From contig WMCF01000006.1 in the NCBI GenBank assembly GCA_009792885.1, forward strand, positions 1,859,746-1,923,745: a stretch of 64,000 bases of DNA, given 5' to 3'. Positions within the stretch are counted from its first letter, which is position 1, and every line of letters starts with the position of its first letter. Position numbers and translations under genes: made by a program. Under the pieces are notes generated by a model, which saw only the letters and a program-made list of their open reading frames with translations, was not told the origin of the DNA and searched no databases. This DNA is from Eremophila alpestris peregrina. Lineage: Eukaryota; Chordata; Aves; Passeriformes; Alaudidae. This document shows, piece after piece, positions 11,730-24,444 of this stretch.

Positions 11730-14440
11730 AAAACATACAAAGGAGATAAGTATTTCCTATGCAGAGCAAACACTGATGAGGACAATATCTAAGCAAAACA
11801 GTGCACGCAAGTCTTTTATTAATACACTAAATGAGTAGTTGTTATTATATCTACAGACATTGTGCTGCTGTTTTACTTTGTAATTCAAAGCATTTTAAAA
11901 TATCTTCGTGTTAGAGAGATTTCCATCTTAAATCCACTAAGGACCATTAAATTATAAAGTGTGACCTCATCTATAACACATGATGCCCTAATTTAACCCA
12001 GTTACTCTTGCAGTGAATGCAATGGCCTGTGTTGTTATGAAGACTTTATTTCAAGAGGTGAAGAATCTATCGCTCCAATAACTGATAATTACTAAAGTGT
12101 TATGCCAAATCTATGACCAGAATTACTCTGAATTTACATTTCAGATATTTTCTGTCATTACACTTTTCTCAACTAAATTAAAAAGTCTTTTGATATTCAT
12201 TATTTTCTCTCCGTGGAAGCATGGCTATGGGAAATGTTGAAGAGTGTGCTTGGTTAAATTGCACTAAGACATTTAATGCACTATAAATGGGGTTAAATTA
12301 TAATATAATCTTGAAAAACTCCTTGCGAACACTGAAAAATTATTTGCAGACACCTGACCACTTAATTTCCCATAAGTACTTGTCTTATTTACAAATATAA
12401 CAATACTTATATTTTAAGCAAAAATAACAAAAGACAAAAGACTAAATCTGCTTGCTCTAACCATTCAAATATTCCCCTTTACCTGCATGAAATATTTTGG
12501 GATGGAATTCTATGAACATGAAAAGTGAGATTCACAAAGGAGAAATTTGAACCAGGCAAAAAAAAAAAAAACAAAAAAGAGAATTTGGTTTCAACTCTAA
12601 GTGAAATGAAAACAGTATAATGAATATAGTGTGTTTCTGTGTGTTTCTTAGTTCATATTTGTATGTCTGTTTCCTCTACTGTCCATACCATGATCGCTAT
12701 CTTTCAAAACAGATAAGTAAAGATCTCAGTGTTACCAAGAACTCACAAATCTCATCAAAATTGATATTCCTTAGGTGAAAAGAAGAGAGTGGCTTTGTCA
12801 GTGAACCTAATGACAGAATGCATGGAGGAAACATGTCATGGAGATTTTTCTTGGCTGGCCTTCAAATACTGTAATATGTGCAAATGTGGTGCAAGTGCTT
12901 CAGCATTAAGAAGTGTTTTCAGTATCAGTTAATATCTTTATAGACATGTTCTGTTGTACAGAACTCAAATCTGTAAGAAATTAGAATTCTGCTGCTAAAA
13001 AGATTGCTACTTTTTCATTGGAATTTCTTTTCACTTCTGGTCTAAATGTATATTCTTAGGGATTATTCTGAGGGATACAACTAATTATGATAGCATAAAG
13101 TTTACCAGTTGAATTGCTTTATACTTTAGCCACTACATTCTAAACCAAAAGTGGCTTTTTTTATTCTTTTTTTTTCTTGTCAAGGTAACAAAAACTGAGA
13201 TAGAAATGAGAAGGCTCTGGGGACTACAGCTGTTGCACAAGGAATCTCCTTTTGGTGCTCTTGTCCCTAGTTCTCATACAAGCAATTGCAATGTTGAACA
13301 CTATTTCAGTCCACACTTGTATTGCAAAGATGCAGCTTCTGGTTCCTGATTCACTCTGACATAGATATATGTGGCATAAGGATTATATCTCATACCTCCT
13401 GCACTTACAAGAGTTTGGATTAAACTCTCCTACTCACTGTTTAGAAAAATATACTGATGGAGAAAAATGTGCTGTACTACATTATTGTACAGCAGAGTAA
13501 AGAATTATTGATTCTGGAATTCAGATGAATAAATATGCTTTCATTACAGTTTGCTTAAATGCTTCTTTTTGTTGTTGATGGCTTTTAACCAGACTCTACA
13601 CTTATTTAAACTGATCATCTTATTTAAACAACTTGAGAGTTGGATCCCAGATAAGGTTTTTCAGGAAAAAAATGCTGCTCATCTCTACAAATGACTACTG
13701 ACTACTAGGATTTATGAAGTTCTCTTTATGAAAATTTCTAGATAATGTAAGGGCAAAACCATGGTGTACTGAATTATTCATAGCCAAACAACACTCTCTG
13801 GAATGGTTTAATATTTATAAACCAGACATTTTAGAATTAGCCCAAATCAGCAACCACACAGTTCCGTGCTCTACATATAATGAGGAAATATTGAAGGCAG
13901 ATTTTGATTAAGAGACCCCAAGCTGACTGTGAATAACAGAAGTGATTTGTTCAGCTGATTGAAGGAAGAAAGCCAATGGATTCAAGCACTTTCATCCAAC
14001 TAGTCATAAAATTACTACCAAGGTCACAGAAACAACTCTTGGCTGTTCACTCTCTGGTCCAGGAAAAGATTTGGCAACAAAATGCCTGAGGCAGCAGAAC
14101 ATACGTGTTGTTACTTTAGGCTATTGTTATGGTGCTTTACACATTTTGATAAGAATGTCTTTTTTATCATTGGTTTAACTGTCTTGTATTGGCACTTTCA
14201 ACCAGCCAATACTTGTGTTTCTCAAGCAGTCCAAGAGCCATACTACAAAAACAACTGACTTTATTAAATCATTACTTTTTAATTGGAATATACTGTTCAC
14301 TGAAGTAGTTCACTGGTGTGCAATGTCCCATCCAGAAGACAAAATGAAAAGCCATACCCTGCCATTATTTCTTTCTATATCCATTTTCTATATCCATTCC
14401 TATCTGTCCATTTCCTGCTTTTCACTTTTATACTTTAGTT
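11730..14440. other. unique DNA, no gene seen
   Basis: No exon, RNA gene or named transposon was recognised. An A-rich run lies near 12558-12578. Open frames are short and unremarkable. Confidence 0.65.
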
Positions 14441-14446
14441 ATATGT

Positions 14447-14530
14447 AAGATATGATTATATATTATATTATATATGATATATTATATAAGATATATTATA
14501 TATTATATATGTTACATATTACATATACAT
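14447..14530. repeat. degenerate TA-rich low-complexity tract
   Basis: Irregular TATAT, TATTA and GATAT units with almost no G or C. It looks like an old TA microsatellite broken up by substitutions. Confidence 0.85.
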
Positions 14531-14531
14531 A

Positions 14532-14571
14532 CTCTTTTTCCATATATGTCAATAAATACATGGAAAAAGGG
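14532..14571. repeat. short inverted repeat (hairpin)
   Basis: CTTTTTCCAT at 14534-14543 is exactly complementary to ATGGAAAAAG at 14560-14569. Past one mismatch, three more pairs extend the stem inward. It adjoins the TA-rich tract, so a cruciform-prone or repeat-derived origin is as likely as a functional RNA. Confidence 0.6.
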
Positions 14572-14574
14572 TAG

Positions 14575-15165
14575 TAATATAATTATTCAAAATATGATAA
14601 TTAAAGAATAATTTTTTTTCATTCTATTGCATAAACAAAAATGCATTCAAAAGCATGACGATGAGCTCAGTCTTTTTAAACAGCTTGGTTCCTTTGTATG
14701 TAAAATCATGGAACTTACTAAGTTTTTGAATCCAAACAAAGATGAGGACATGACAGATACAATTCAAAACAGTGATTCAAAGAACTTATTTAAAAGACAT
14801 GACAGCTAAGATGAAGATGGAAAAAATAAAATAAGTTTCAGAAGATTTTTCTATTTGCTATCATCTCTCTGATGTAGAAAGTTCACTAAAAAGAGGTGAA
14901 GGCAGAGGGGGAATTTCACACATGATGAAATATGTGGTTTGATAAATAGGTTCAAAGAAAGCATTTCAAAAAGTATCAATATTAAAAAAAAATCAAGTTT
15001 GTGAGGAAAGAACAACCCTGACTGATAAAGGACAAAGTAACTTTCATATTGGTTGAAGGAATCTAAAAGGGAGCCACAAATCTCCTGCTTACAATGGTCT
15101 GGATATAAAAAGAATACAATTACAGAAGAAGAAAAACAGAAAGGAACTTTTTTGTAGTTTGCAGG
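14575..15165. other. AT-rich DNA, no gene supported
   Basis: A 60-codon plus-strand frame at 14627-14809 is hydrophilic and free of repeats, but its length is well within chance and I recognise no family. Nothing else was seen. Confidence 0.55.
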
Positions 15166-15170
15166 GAGTT

Positions 15171-15230
15171 TATTATTTGTTTTTTTTTTCTTTTTTTTTT
15201 GGTTTGGTTGGTTAGGGTTTTTTTTTTTGG
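15171..15230 (+). repeat. T/G-rich low-complexity tract
   Basis: Runs of T interrupted by GGTTTGGTTGG-type units, of the same kind as the tract at 9121-9205. Confidence 0.85.
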
Positions 15231-15234
15231 CAGT

Positions 15235-16190
15235 GTTATTATCATGAATCCTTTTAGAGAATTACCTTTACCTGCTTCTGAAAAGAAAAACTGAGATTTC
15301 TGTTTGTACCATCAAATGGGTGCTATGTTCTTAGGGATAAATTTGTGCTTCAGCATAGGGAAGAGAACTAATAGAAAAAACCTTTCAAACAGTGCTGTGT
15401 GTTTCATGTTCTCCTTTGTATTTCAAATCTAGGATAAAAGAGGTTTTTCTTTTTTCAGTCAGTACCTTATCAGCAGGATATCTAGAGTCTGCATGTTATC
15501 GAGATATCATGAAAGAACCTACTGCCAATAAAAGTATCTGACATCATACATTCAGAAAGAAATAGATCAAAACACTGGAAGATTAGCATACACATTAATG
15601 AAATTTATAGCTGAAAAAAATTTGATAAAAAATCCAGAGATTATAAGTCATGATCTCACTTAGTATAATACAGTTCACTTCCTCACCCCACACATAAATG
15701 TCCTGCTCTAATGCAATGCTCTAGTGCATTTCAGAAACACCCACAAAAGTGGTTTTTTTTTATGCCAGTTTACTTCGTGTATAGGTTACCTTTTTTCTGA
15801 TGGCTTACACTTCTGTAGATGAAAAACAAGATTTTGATAATTTCTTTTCTTGATTTTTTAAATTCAAAGACTCTGTGCAACATTTTTCTCATTTTTTTAA
15901 CCGTTTCTGCATCTATTAAAGTGTATCTTTGGACTTAATTTCATTAGTAATGGAGTTTGTTAAAGTACAGATAACTAAAGAAAAAGTGAAAAGTTGGTAA
16001 TCACAGATTTTCCTGTTCTGAAAGTGGTGTTTTCCATTACAGCTTTTGCTTTGCAGTTTGCTTATGATTCTCTCCAGTCCTTCTATCTAACATATGCCTG
16101 CTCTGAGCTTCCGGCCAAGCTGTTATCTGTTATTCCTTGTCACCTTTCCTACGCCTTTTTTTTTTTTTTCCAGTCAACTCATGTCCCCAA
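15235..16190. other. unique DNA, no gene seen
   Basis: No exon or RNA gene was recognised. A T run at about 16149-16163 falls inside a 67-codon frame (15994-16197) that I judge to be noise. Confidence 0.6.
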
Positions 16191-16196
16191 GACTTA

Positions 16197-16251
16197 AATA
16201 AATGAAAGCAATATTGATAATGTATTTTCCAATGCAAAAAAAAAAAAAAAA
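16197..16251 (+). repeat. AATAAA followed by A16, tail-like
   Basis: AATAAA at 16197-16202 is followed 33 bases later by 16 consecutive A residues (16236-16251), the arrangement of a reverse-transcribed mRNA 3' end. No gene body is recognisable upstream and I found no target-site duplication, so a chance coincidence of two common AT-rich motifs is quite possible. Confidence 0.3.
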
Positions 16252-16265
16252 TTACAAGTGTAAAA

Positions 16266-16290
16266 GTGTGTGTGTGTGTATGTGTGCGTG
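16266..16290. repeat. GT microsatellite
   Basis: An imperfect GT dinucleotide repeat with one TATG interruption and a GCG step near its end. GT/CA repeats are a common vertebrate microsatellite class. Confidence 0.9.
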
Positions 16291-16299
16291 GTTCCTTGG

Positions 16300-19200
16300 A
16301 AGATTTAATTTATCTGAGGAATTTTTATATCTAATGCATATAGATTTTAAAAACTAGTCTTCTTACTAAGATATCAGCAGCAATTAACTGTTAAACAATG
16401 CTTTATCAATATCTCTGAAAAGACTTTTCATGTTTCAATAATTTTGAAAGAGAGCAGAGATTTTACAACTCCTAAGAGTTGGAGCAGTAATAAAAATTTG
16501 GACTTCTCATGGTTTTTGATCTGAGTTTACCACATAACGCAAGGTATTTTTTTAAAAACATTAATTTAATATATATAAAAAAGTTAATCTAAGCTTAACT
16601 TTAATTTATGAGCGATATTTGATATTAGTTTGTAATTATTTTATTACTTGATTCATTATATTACTTAGCTCTGCATAATGACCTTTTTTCACCAAGAGCA
16701 ATAAATAATATGAACTACAATATTTCATCATACAAAGTATACCACAATAATTTTCCAGATAGTGATATATATACCTTATTTAGGGGCACTATCATCCATC
16801 AACAGCTACAAAAGGGACTTTGTTCAACTTTGTGGAAATACAGGAGAACTTTATATTTAAGACTGAAAATTACACTGAAATGAAAAGCCTATTCATGCAT
16901 AAGTGGATTTAATTTCAATTTGGTTCAATTAAACTGAATTGAAGTAGGAAAGAACACAGTTTTGAAACATTTTACATATGTTAAGTCTGTTTTTATTTGC
17001 TTGTTCAATTGACAAGTGTTTAAAACTTTTAGGCAGCCACAGACAAAAAAAACCCATCCTAGGTAACAAGAAATAATACAGTATAAAAACAGATGTCCTG
17101 ACGTGATTTCTTTAAAACAAGGATTCTTGATAAAAGCAAGTTATATATACATAAAATTGTTTCATTAAAGGGATAATTTTGACATTAACTGAGAGTTTAA
17201 TTAGCCGTGTGCATGTGCTTTACAGTGTCATGTAATTGTATTTTCATGAAAAAAAAAAAAATTTGTACTTCAGAAGAGTCAATAGATGTGAGATTAAGAT
17301 ACTGAGACTAATGTGGTGAATGTCAACTGCCATAATTTTTGGCACTGCCTGAAAGTCAACGTGTCCTTAAATTCAGTTTGGAACAAAACAAACCAAAACA
17401 GCAACAAAGCAGCAAGGTTTGTTCCATGAAAAAAAAAATTACATAAGCTCATAATTTTTCCTGAAACTGTAGATTTGACTTCTAATCAGGAATAGAATGA
17501 CATATTGTGATTGATAACAACTGAAAATTCAGATCTGCTTCAAAATAGACCAGAGGTAATTTATATGACTGTATTACTTTTGAGCATTTTTTGGCAAATT
17601 CAAATGGATGAACGCAAAAGGTCCTGTAGTAAAGGGTCACTATTTAACAGAGAAACAATGAGTTTAAGAATGGGATTTTTTTTTTCTGATTTAACCCTGA
17701 AGTCCTGGACAAGGGCTTTGGACATGTCACATGCTCATTGAAATATTTTGTTCAATTTTTTTTTTTGTTTTAGCACTGTTCCTTAAGATTTCAGTTATCA
17801 CAAACAATTGGGAATTTATTTAATTTCATCTGGAATTGCAATTAGAGAAACAGGTACAAAATCATATCTTCAAAGCTTTAATTTTAGCATGAAAATGTAA
17901 AAAAAAAGAAATGCTCAATTCTGTTATCACAAGTATGATCACAGGATGTTACAGCACGAACATATGCTTTTATATATCCAGGATTAAAGATTCAGAAATT
18001 GGCTCCATTTGTGAATTTAGAAGTCAATATTTCAAACACAGATCTTTTGTAATTATTACGTCCCCTAGCCATTGCACACTACTGAACTCTATGTGCAGAG
18101 TTACTTTATTAATTTGAGGTGAAATTTTTATTAATAAGATGGGAAGGTGATATTAGGAAAAGTCAGTGTTCCAGTTACTTAATGGAAAGTAGTGGGATTT
18201 TTTTTTTTTTTTTAATAAGCTTGTTATGTGTTTAGGGAAGGTACATAGAAGTTAATCATGACAGATTTTGGGAGGAGGAGTACCCCATCTCAGCATGGCC
18301 CAGGTCAGTTTAGCTAAACATAATTGTTAAAATACAATGTTCTAAATATACTCTTTAGTTTTTTGTCCACTAAAAATATTGCATTTCCTTACTGATCCTA
18401 GTCCCTACTCACTTCAAAAAGTCTTTTACTAAAGAGATATAATTTTTCAACTTTGATTTTTCAACTTATTAACACTTAATAATAGCACCAACTTCGCTTT
18501 CTTTTATATTAGTACACACTGATAAAAGATGACAACAGCACAAATATCAATACATTCAAAACATATGAGATAAGAGCAGTCAGTCATATGGATTTTCACT
18601 TCACTAAAAATATTGATGCATAAGAATGTGGAAGAGTAAAACGTTTTCTAGTTCTACACTATCACTGAGTATAACTTTGAGGACCACTTTGACAACTTGT
18701 ATTTAAAATATTTCCATGCTAATAATGCTGCACTGTACATTTCCTTTGAATTGATCGACACTATTGCCGTGTTCCTTTATAAACTGATAGCTACCATAAC
18801 TTTAAGAATAGGTATGGAGCCTAATTCACTGCAGACTGAAGTATTTAAAAGATTTTTATATATCTTAATAGAATATTTATGAGAGAAGAATGTTATATAT
18901 GGGATACAACTTAGAAAGCTAGTCACACCATGATCAACATGTTAGCCATCTACAAAAAGTGTACGTTTTTGGATCTTCTCTGAGTAACCCCATGGAAATT
19001 CTTTGTCCTTCTGACTTAAGAAGAAACCTGAATAATTTGTATTCCCCAAACACAGTTAAGGTCAAAGGTTAACAAGCAAATGATTAAAGGAGCAAGAAAA
19101 ATATTATCAGTGACAGAAAGAAAAACCAAGACCTGTGCTCCGTTGTGCAGCATGCCAAATAAACTCCTTCAGAAAAAGGTTAATGATGAAGGTATGCTGT

Positions 19201-22200
19201 ATACTGTATTTGAAATGTGCTTATGGTAAAGAAACATAAGAAACAAAAGTAACAAATGCAACAAAGATATCAGGATGTGATCATTTTCAATTCAGCAATT
19301 TAAGAAAATTATAATCCAAGGCACAATGTCTAGAAAATTACTGTAGATTGTACACTGTTACTTTAAGTGTCTCTAAAATCAAGTGAAAGGGGGTTGATGG
19401 AGTTTTTTAATTCCCTTTTTCCTATAATGACTCTTGTGCATTTACTGAACATTCATTTTCTTTTGCCAAGAAAAAGAAATAGACTCTGGTGAAATGAAAA
19501 GGAAACATTAAGAATAGTGAATAATACAAATATGAAAAGAAGAAAAGGACAGAAAAGCAATTCTGACAGAGCAATTCTTGCAGGTGTTCAAGGCCTATCT
19601 CTTCAGTCTCTTAATTCTGAAGACAAGACTGAAGAAGTAGTTCATACACTGATTCTTGGAGTGAAGGAAAATCTCTCTGTATAAGAAATGCTACAGGTCA
19701 TTACTTGCTGCTTCCAAGTGCCTATTTTAATAAAAAGAATTTGAAAAATTATAGCAGTTAGTAATTCAGGCACACTGCCTGTTATTAGACCCCCTTAGTA
19801 TGGTAATGAATGCTCTTCTCAAACAGTGATCAACTTCCTTCTTGACCTGAACTTAGATCCTGCTCATAAAGACAGCCTGTGGACCGTGGTGCTTAGGGCT
19901 TAGTACAAAACCCACTTGAACCCCTCAAGCTGAAGGGTTCTGCTTATTAATTTCTTGCCAAGGAAAATATTTGACTAATTTTAACCACCAGAAACTCTTC
20001 TTCAATGAGATAGCTGCCAGAGCTAAATACACTGTAACTTGTACTAGCCTATGCCATATAGTGAGTTTGACTCCTTGCTTTCTGTGAAAATATCACTAAA
20101 ACTGAACCATCAAGAATTTTCTATGCCTATAGAAACTTTCCAGAACATTTTGTTCCTATGAATTATGGGGAATAAAGAATGCAGAGGAAAGAATAAGGAT
20201 TGGATGAAATAGTTCTCAGGACCCAAGATGTGTTTTAAATTATTTTCCTCAGCATGTTTAAAAGTAGAAGAAAATATCCCCAGTCTTCACAGTATCTTTG
20301 GTCTGTGTATTGCAGATGAGAAGTGGGTGTTAGTAGTTACAGATATGGCTATGTCTCTCTTTTCTCTCTGTGAAGGAAGATATTAATAGATGAAGATCCT
20401 GCAATGTAGACATGTGGAAAAATAATACTTAAATCTCTTTACCCTAATATTTTGTTGTTTTATGGATTTTTGAATCAGCCTTATCTGCAAGTAGCAGCTG
20501 AACTTCCTAAACTTCAGGTGAGAATCAAATAAAATGTTAACCTGAGCATCTCTAAAACAAATCTGTGCATTGTATTTTTTCCCTCCCTGCTCACCCCAGC
20601 TAATTTAAAAACCTATATACGATTTAAAAGGTTTTCTAGCTGGCACATGAAACACGCTGCAAAGAAAAAGTATGTAATTTTAGACTGTTGAATCTAGCCA
20701 TGATGGAATGGCAATTGCCATAAGGAATGGCAATGTCTTGCTACCCTCATCCTGAAGGAATCACAGACAGAAAGAGAAATTTGTATTATTTTTAAGCAAA
20801 AACCCATTTTCTTGTCTAGCCTGAGCTATACTGATCTATATCTAGCTATCTACCTGTACAGATTGTATGTATTCAGTTATTCTGTTTTAGAGATCAACTA
20901 TTCTAAGCATGCATACTTTACTATTTAATTAGCAAATTAGTGAACACTGCAAAGTTGACCTTCACAGGAAAGGATTCTGTTTTTATAATTTTCCTTTTTT
21001 AACACAGAACATTAGAAGTCTACATTATTTATCCACAGAATATATAAAGAACTTGTCAGCTTGGGGAGGGCAAGGGAAAAAAGGGAAAAAAAACAAGGCT
21101 CCTCGCTACAAATTCAAATGTTGAAACTGATAGAGATTGCAATGCTGTAAGCACTTGACTTATCAGTGTCAATAAATCAAAGAGTATGCAAGATAGAACT
21201 CTTTGGATTGATAACAGAAGTTTATTTGCTTCAGTTGGCATTTTTTTTGCGGTTTTGAATTCAGATTATTCATTTTTTCAAGACCATAGACATGTAAGAG
21301 AAGGAAGACAGGCTATAACTATAGCTAAGGGGAGAACAAGCCAAATCTCTGCTGAGATATCAGGTAGAGATCTAGAGGAGAATAAAACACTTGGAAACTA
21401 TGGAAATGAAACAGTGATGGACTCTGTGTGATTTCAATTCCTCAAAAGAGAAAACAGTTAAAGAAGCAGCTCCTGTGTCAAGCTGAAGAACATCAGATTT
21501 CTGTAGATTTATTGAAAAATGTAAAAGTTTCAGGCAATTGAAATGTAGATGGTAAAGAGAGTTTAGACTCACATCATTAGAAGAAAAAGATGATTAGAGA
21601 GGTGACTGATAAACTGAATCACTGAGTTGTTATACAGTTTGTATGAAAAAAACCCAACCAAAACCCTGAGGCTCTTACAGTAGGATTTGATGTAGACACT
21701 GTGCAAAGTATTGACTATTCAACAATTTATCGTTTATATAACATTAACACAGTGACTCTAAATGCATTATGTCTCTGGGACTTTGAAGAAGGAGAAAAGG
21801 GAAAGTGTCCAGGGCAAGACAGATGTGGTGGCTTCAACTGCAAACAAAAGGGGAAAATAATTGTACTAAAAATATTGCTGTGTGAAAGTAAGGATTGAAA
21901 GTCTGTGTATGTCGCACCGTTATTACTTATTTCTGAAGAGCCTAAGAAAAGTCAAAGAAAAAAGAAGTCACAACAGGTGACTATTATCTCTGTTGCACAC
22001 ATGAAAGTTTGCTTATAACTCTGGGAACTATGCTGTGCAAGTATTCATTTCTGTTTTAGAATAGCTGCTTTGCTGTGACACCAGCAACTGCATGGTATTT
22101 ATGGAAATAACTAGAAGAAACACACTTTCCCTTCCTCTCACACAGTAGGGATGAAAAAGCAGAAAAATCAAGCAGTACATTATGAAGAGACAAGAATACA

Positions 22201-22240
22201 GATGCGTGGGATTTCAAACTTTTTTGTGTACTAGCATACT
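16300..22240. other. long stretch without recognised genes
   Basis: Nearly 6 kb of AT-rich DNA with homopolymer runs near 17249-17261 (A) and 18199-18213 (T). Open frames are 60-81 codons and unremarkable; the frame at 21186-21431 has a fairly protein-like composition but no recognisable motif. No RNA gene or repeat family was identified. Confidence 0.6.
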
Positions 22241-22246
22241 ACAGTG

Positions 22247-22590
22247 TGTCCTGGTTCCAGCTGGAGCTAGGGTTAAGGGAATCCTTTCCAGGAAGAAGTG
22301 GTTCCTTCTAGTGCTGCAAATGTGACGAGGGGACATCGTCTACTGTTGGGGGTTTTCCATGGAAATTGTTTCCTTGTAGCTTCTGTCATTAGAATTGTTG
22401 TTGTTGCTGTTGTTTTCTTATGTTTTCGCTGTTTCCAATAAATTCTTCTTATCTCAACCTGCAATCTTTGTCCTTTGTGCTTCTAATTCTTCTCTCCATC
22501 CCCCCACTTGGGAGAAAAAGGAGGGAAAAAGCAGTGGATCAAGGGAGCAGCAGCTCCTGGTTTGGAGAGTCTCAGTGGTGTAATTTTAAT
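22247..22590 (+). mobile_element. ERV LTR, plus orientation
   Basis: It begins TGTCCTGGTTCCAG, the typical start of one avian LTR type. A GTT-rich stretch follows at 22394-22416, then AATAAA at 22437-22442 and the R/U5-like wording that normally follows it (ATCTCAACCTGC, then a C-run). The spacing fits a shortened LTR. The 3' end is diverged and no CA terminus or target-site duplication was found, so the right boundary is approximate. Two small frames (22395-22605) are contained in it. Confidence 0.65.
22437..22442 (+). terminator. poly(A) signal of the ERV LTR
   Basis: AATAAA in the expected position of the LTR, a few tens of bases before its U5-like part. Presumably a relic. Confidence 0.5.
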
Positions 22591-22599
22591 ATCCACAAA

Positions 22600-23690
22600 A
22601 AATAGTCTCATTCAAGAAATAAAACTTCTGTTACCATGATAAGAATGCTGACACATCTATCCAGGTTTTGGGTATATTTACAAATGGTTTATTTCATTGT
22701 AACTTTTTAAATGAAAAATTTAAGTATTATATGCAGACCTAATGTCTTTGTCATCAGTCAAAATATGGAGAAATTAAAAAGTAAAATACCTAATCCAATA
22801 AAGTAAGTAAACAAAATTGTAAAGTGTGGGTCTTAGCTTACTTAGGAAAAATACCCCAGAAGACTACAACAAATTTAGATTACCACTGAATTTTAAGATT
22901 TCTCGTGTCTTCTTAGACTTGATCAGGTATCTATCTAGTCAAGAGACGCAAGTAAGAAAGAGAAATTTAGATTGTGTATGAGATACTGGCCAGCCACTGA
23001 ATATTCATGATTTACTATAATTTTTTATGATTGACAGTTTATGGCTTTGTTTTGGAGCAGAGGAATAGCTTGGGTAAACACCTCCGTTTTTAAGTAATAC
23101 TGTATTACAAAAATAAAATTAAAAAAAAATCTAAACATAAAAAACCTTTTTTCTCTTTTTTGTTTGCCCTCCTTAGCTGGTATTTGAAGTAATCACTATT
23201 GTTATGGATGCACAAGATAGCTATAAATAAGAGGATGCTGACTTTGGGTAGAGTTTGCCATACAGTTTGCTACAGTAGGGAAAAGCAAGAGTGAAAACTC
23301 AATAACATCTTCTACATAAGCAGATAGGTATGGAAAGATGGGTAAAAAAGAAAGGCAGTTTGAAATACTTTCAGATTCTAGACAGGGTTAATCATATTTT
23401 GAATGATAAGGAAAAGGTGGTTTTTACTTTATAACTAAACAGCATTTTCCATAACTATTTCAAATTGATATAGTCTCAATTTTCTCTATCACATGGTACA
23501 TGAACTATTTCTTACTGAAGCTGGCAGCACTGTTGGAAAAGGATAAATGATAGAGACAGAAAAGGGAGGATATTATGTCATTCAGTTCTACAACAAGCCT
23601 CATGAGACAGTATTTTGACAGCAAATCCTGTCAAAATAAGACTCCTGAATAAACAGCATGAAGTCTGTTCTCTGAGATCTTGCCCTGGAA
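22600..23690. other. AT-rich DNA, no gene seen
   Basis: No exon, RNA gene or named repeat was recognised between the LTR and the CR1 fragment. Confidence 0.6.
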
Positions 23691-23694
23691 AAAA

Positions 23695-23850
23695 AAATGG
23701 TATCATTGAGTTCCATCCTGCCTGCCATGAGGAGCATGGTTCCATCAGACTAGCTTGCCCAGAGCCCCATGGTTTAGAACACTTCCAGGGATGAGGAATC
23801 CACAACCTCTCTGGGCAATCTGTTCCAATGCCTCACCAACTTCATATAGT
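23695..23850 (-). mobile_element. CR1 LINE fragment, minus orientation
   Basis: The plus strand reads as the reverse complement of the avian CR1 3' region. It includes the characteristic words AACACTTCCAGGGATG and TCTGTTCCAATGCCTCACCA (about 23779-23834). CR1 copies are usually cut short at the 5' end, and here the sequence stops matching shortly after 23840. Because of divergence, the 3'-terminal octamer repeats expected at the low-coordinate end are not obvious. The 75-codon frame overlapping it is repeat-derived. Confidence 0.85.
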
Positions 23851-24214
23851 CACAGTTATAAAACATGTATGAAAAATCCTAAGATATAAAACCAGATCTT
23901 GGAGTATATACTTCTCAATATAAAATGTGTATTTCATGACTCACTTAAAAAGCCACAAAAATCACAAATTTTCACAGAAATTAGGTTAATACACATCATG
24001 CTTTCATAAGTGAATTTCAGAGTGTCCATGATGGTTATGGTTCAAAACCAACACTTAGTGCTGTTCTCACAATCTTCCACCTGGGGCAAAAATTACCCAA
24101 TACGAACCCTCACAGAAAAACGTTTGTCTGTATTTGAAGGGTGTTATTCTGCCTTGCTTCAGTCTTTCTCCTCTCTGGACTAATCTGAATTTTATCTTTT
24201 TCCATTGGATTTAA

Positions 24215-24440
24215 GAGTGTTCCTGCCAAGGTGCTGGCACTGGGGGAAATGCAGGGGCAGCCTCTTTAAGGAGAGGTTCTAGTGGAACCACCTTCTCTGC
24301 CAGGAGCTACTTCCAATGAACCCATCACTGAGTGGACACAGCTGAGCCCCTTAGTCAGGCTGGCAGTTCCTCTGGGAAAATTAGATTGAGAAAGGGCAAA
24401 ACCACCGCAAGAACAGTGGGAGAAGAAAAGAGAAAGGTAA
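24215..24440 (+). mobile_element. ERV LTR 5' fragment, diverged, plus
   Basis: The succession of blocks (GGTGCTGGCA, GCAGGGGCAGCCTC, ACACAGCTGAGCCCCTTAG, then an A-rich stretch with AACCACCGCAAGAACAG) follows the 5' half of the LTR type also seen at 31265-31640. It is more diverged than that copy. No poly(A) part is present, so it is truncated at the 3' side. Confidence 0.5.
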
Positions 24441-24444
24441 AAGT

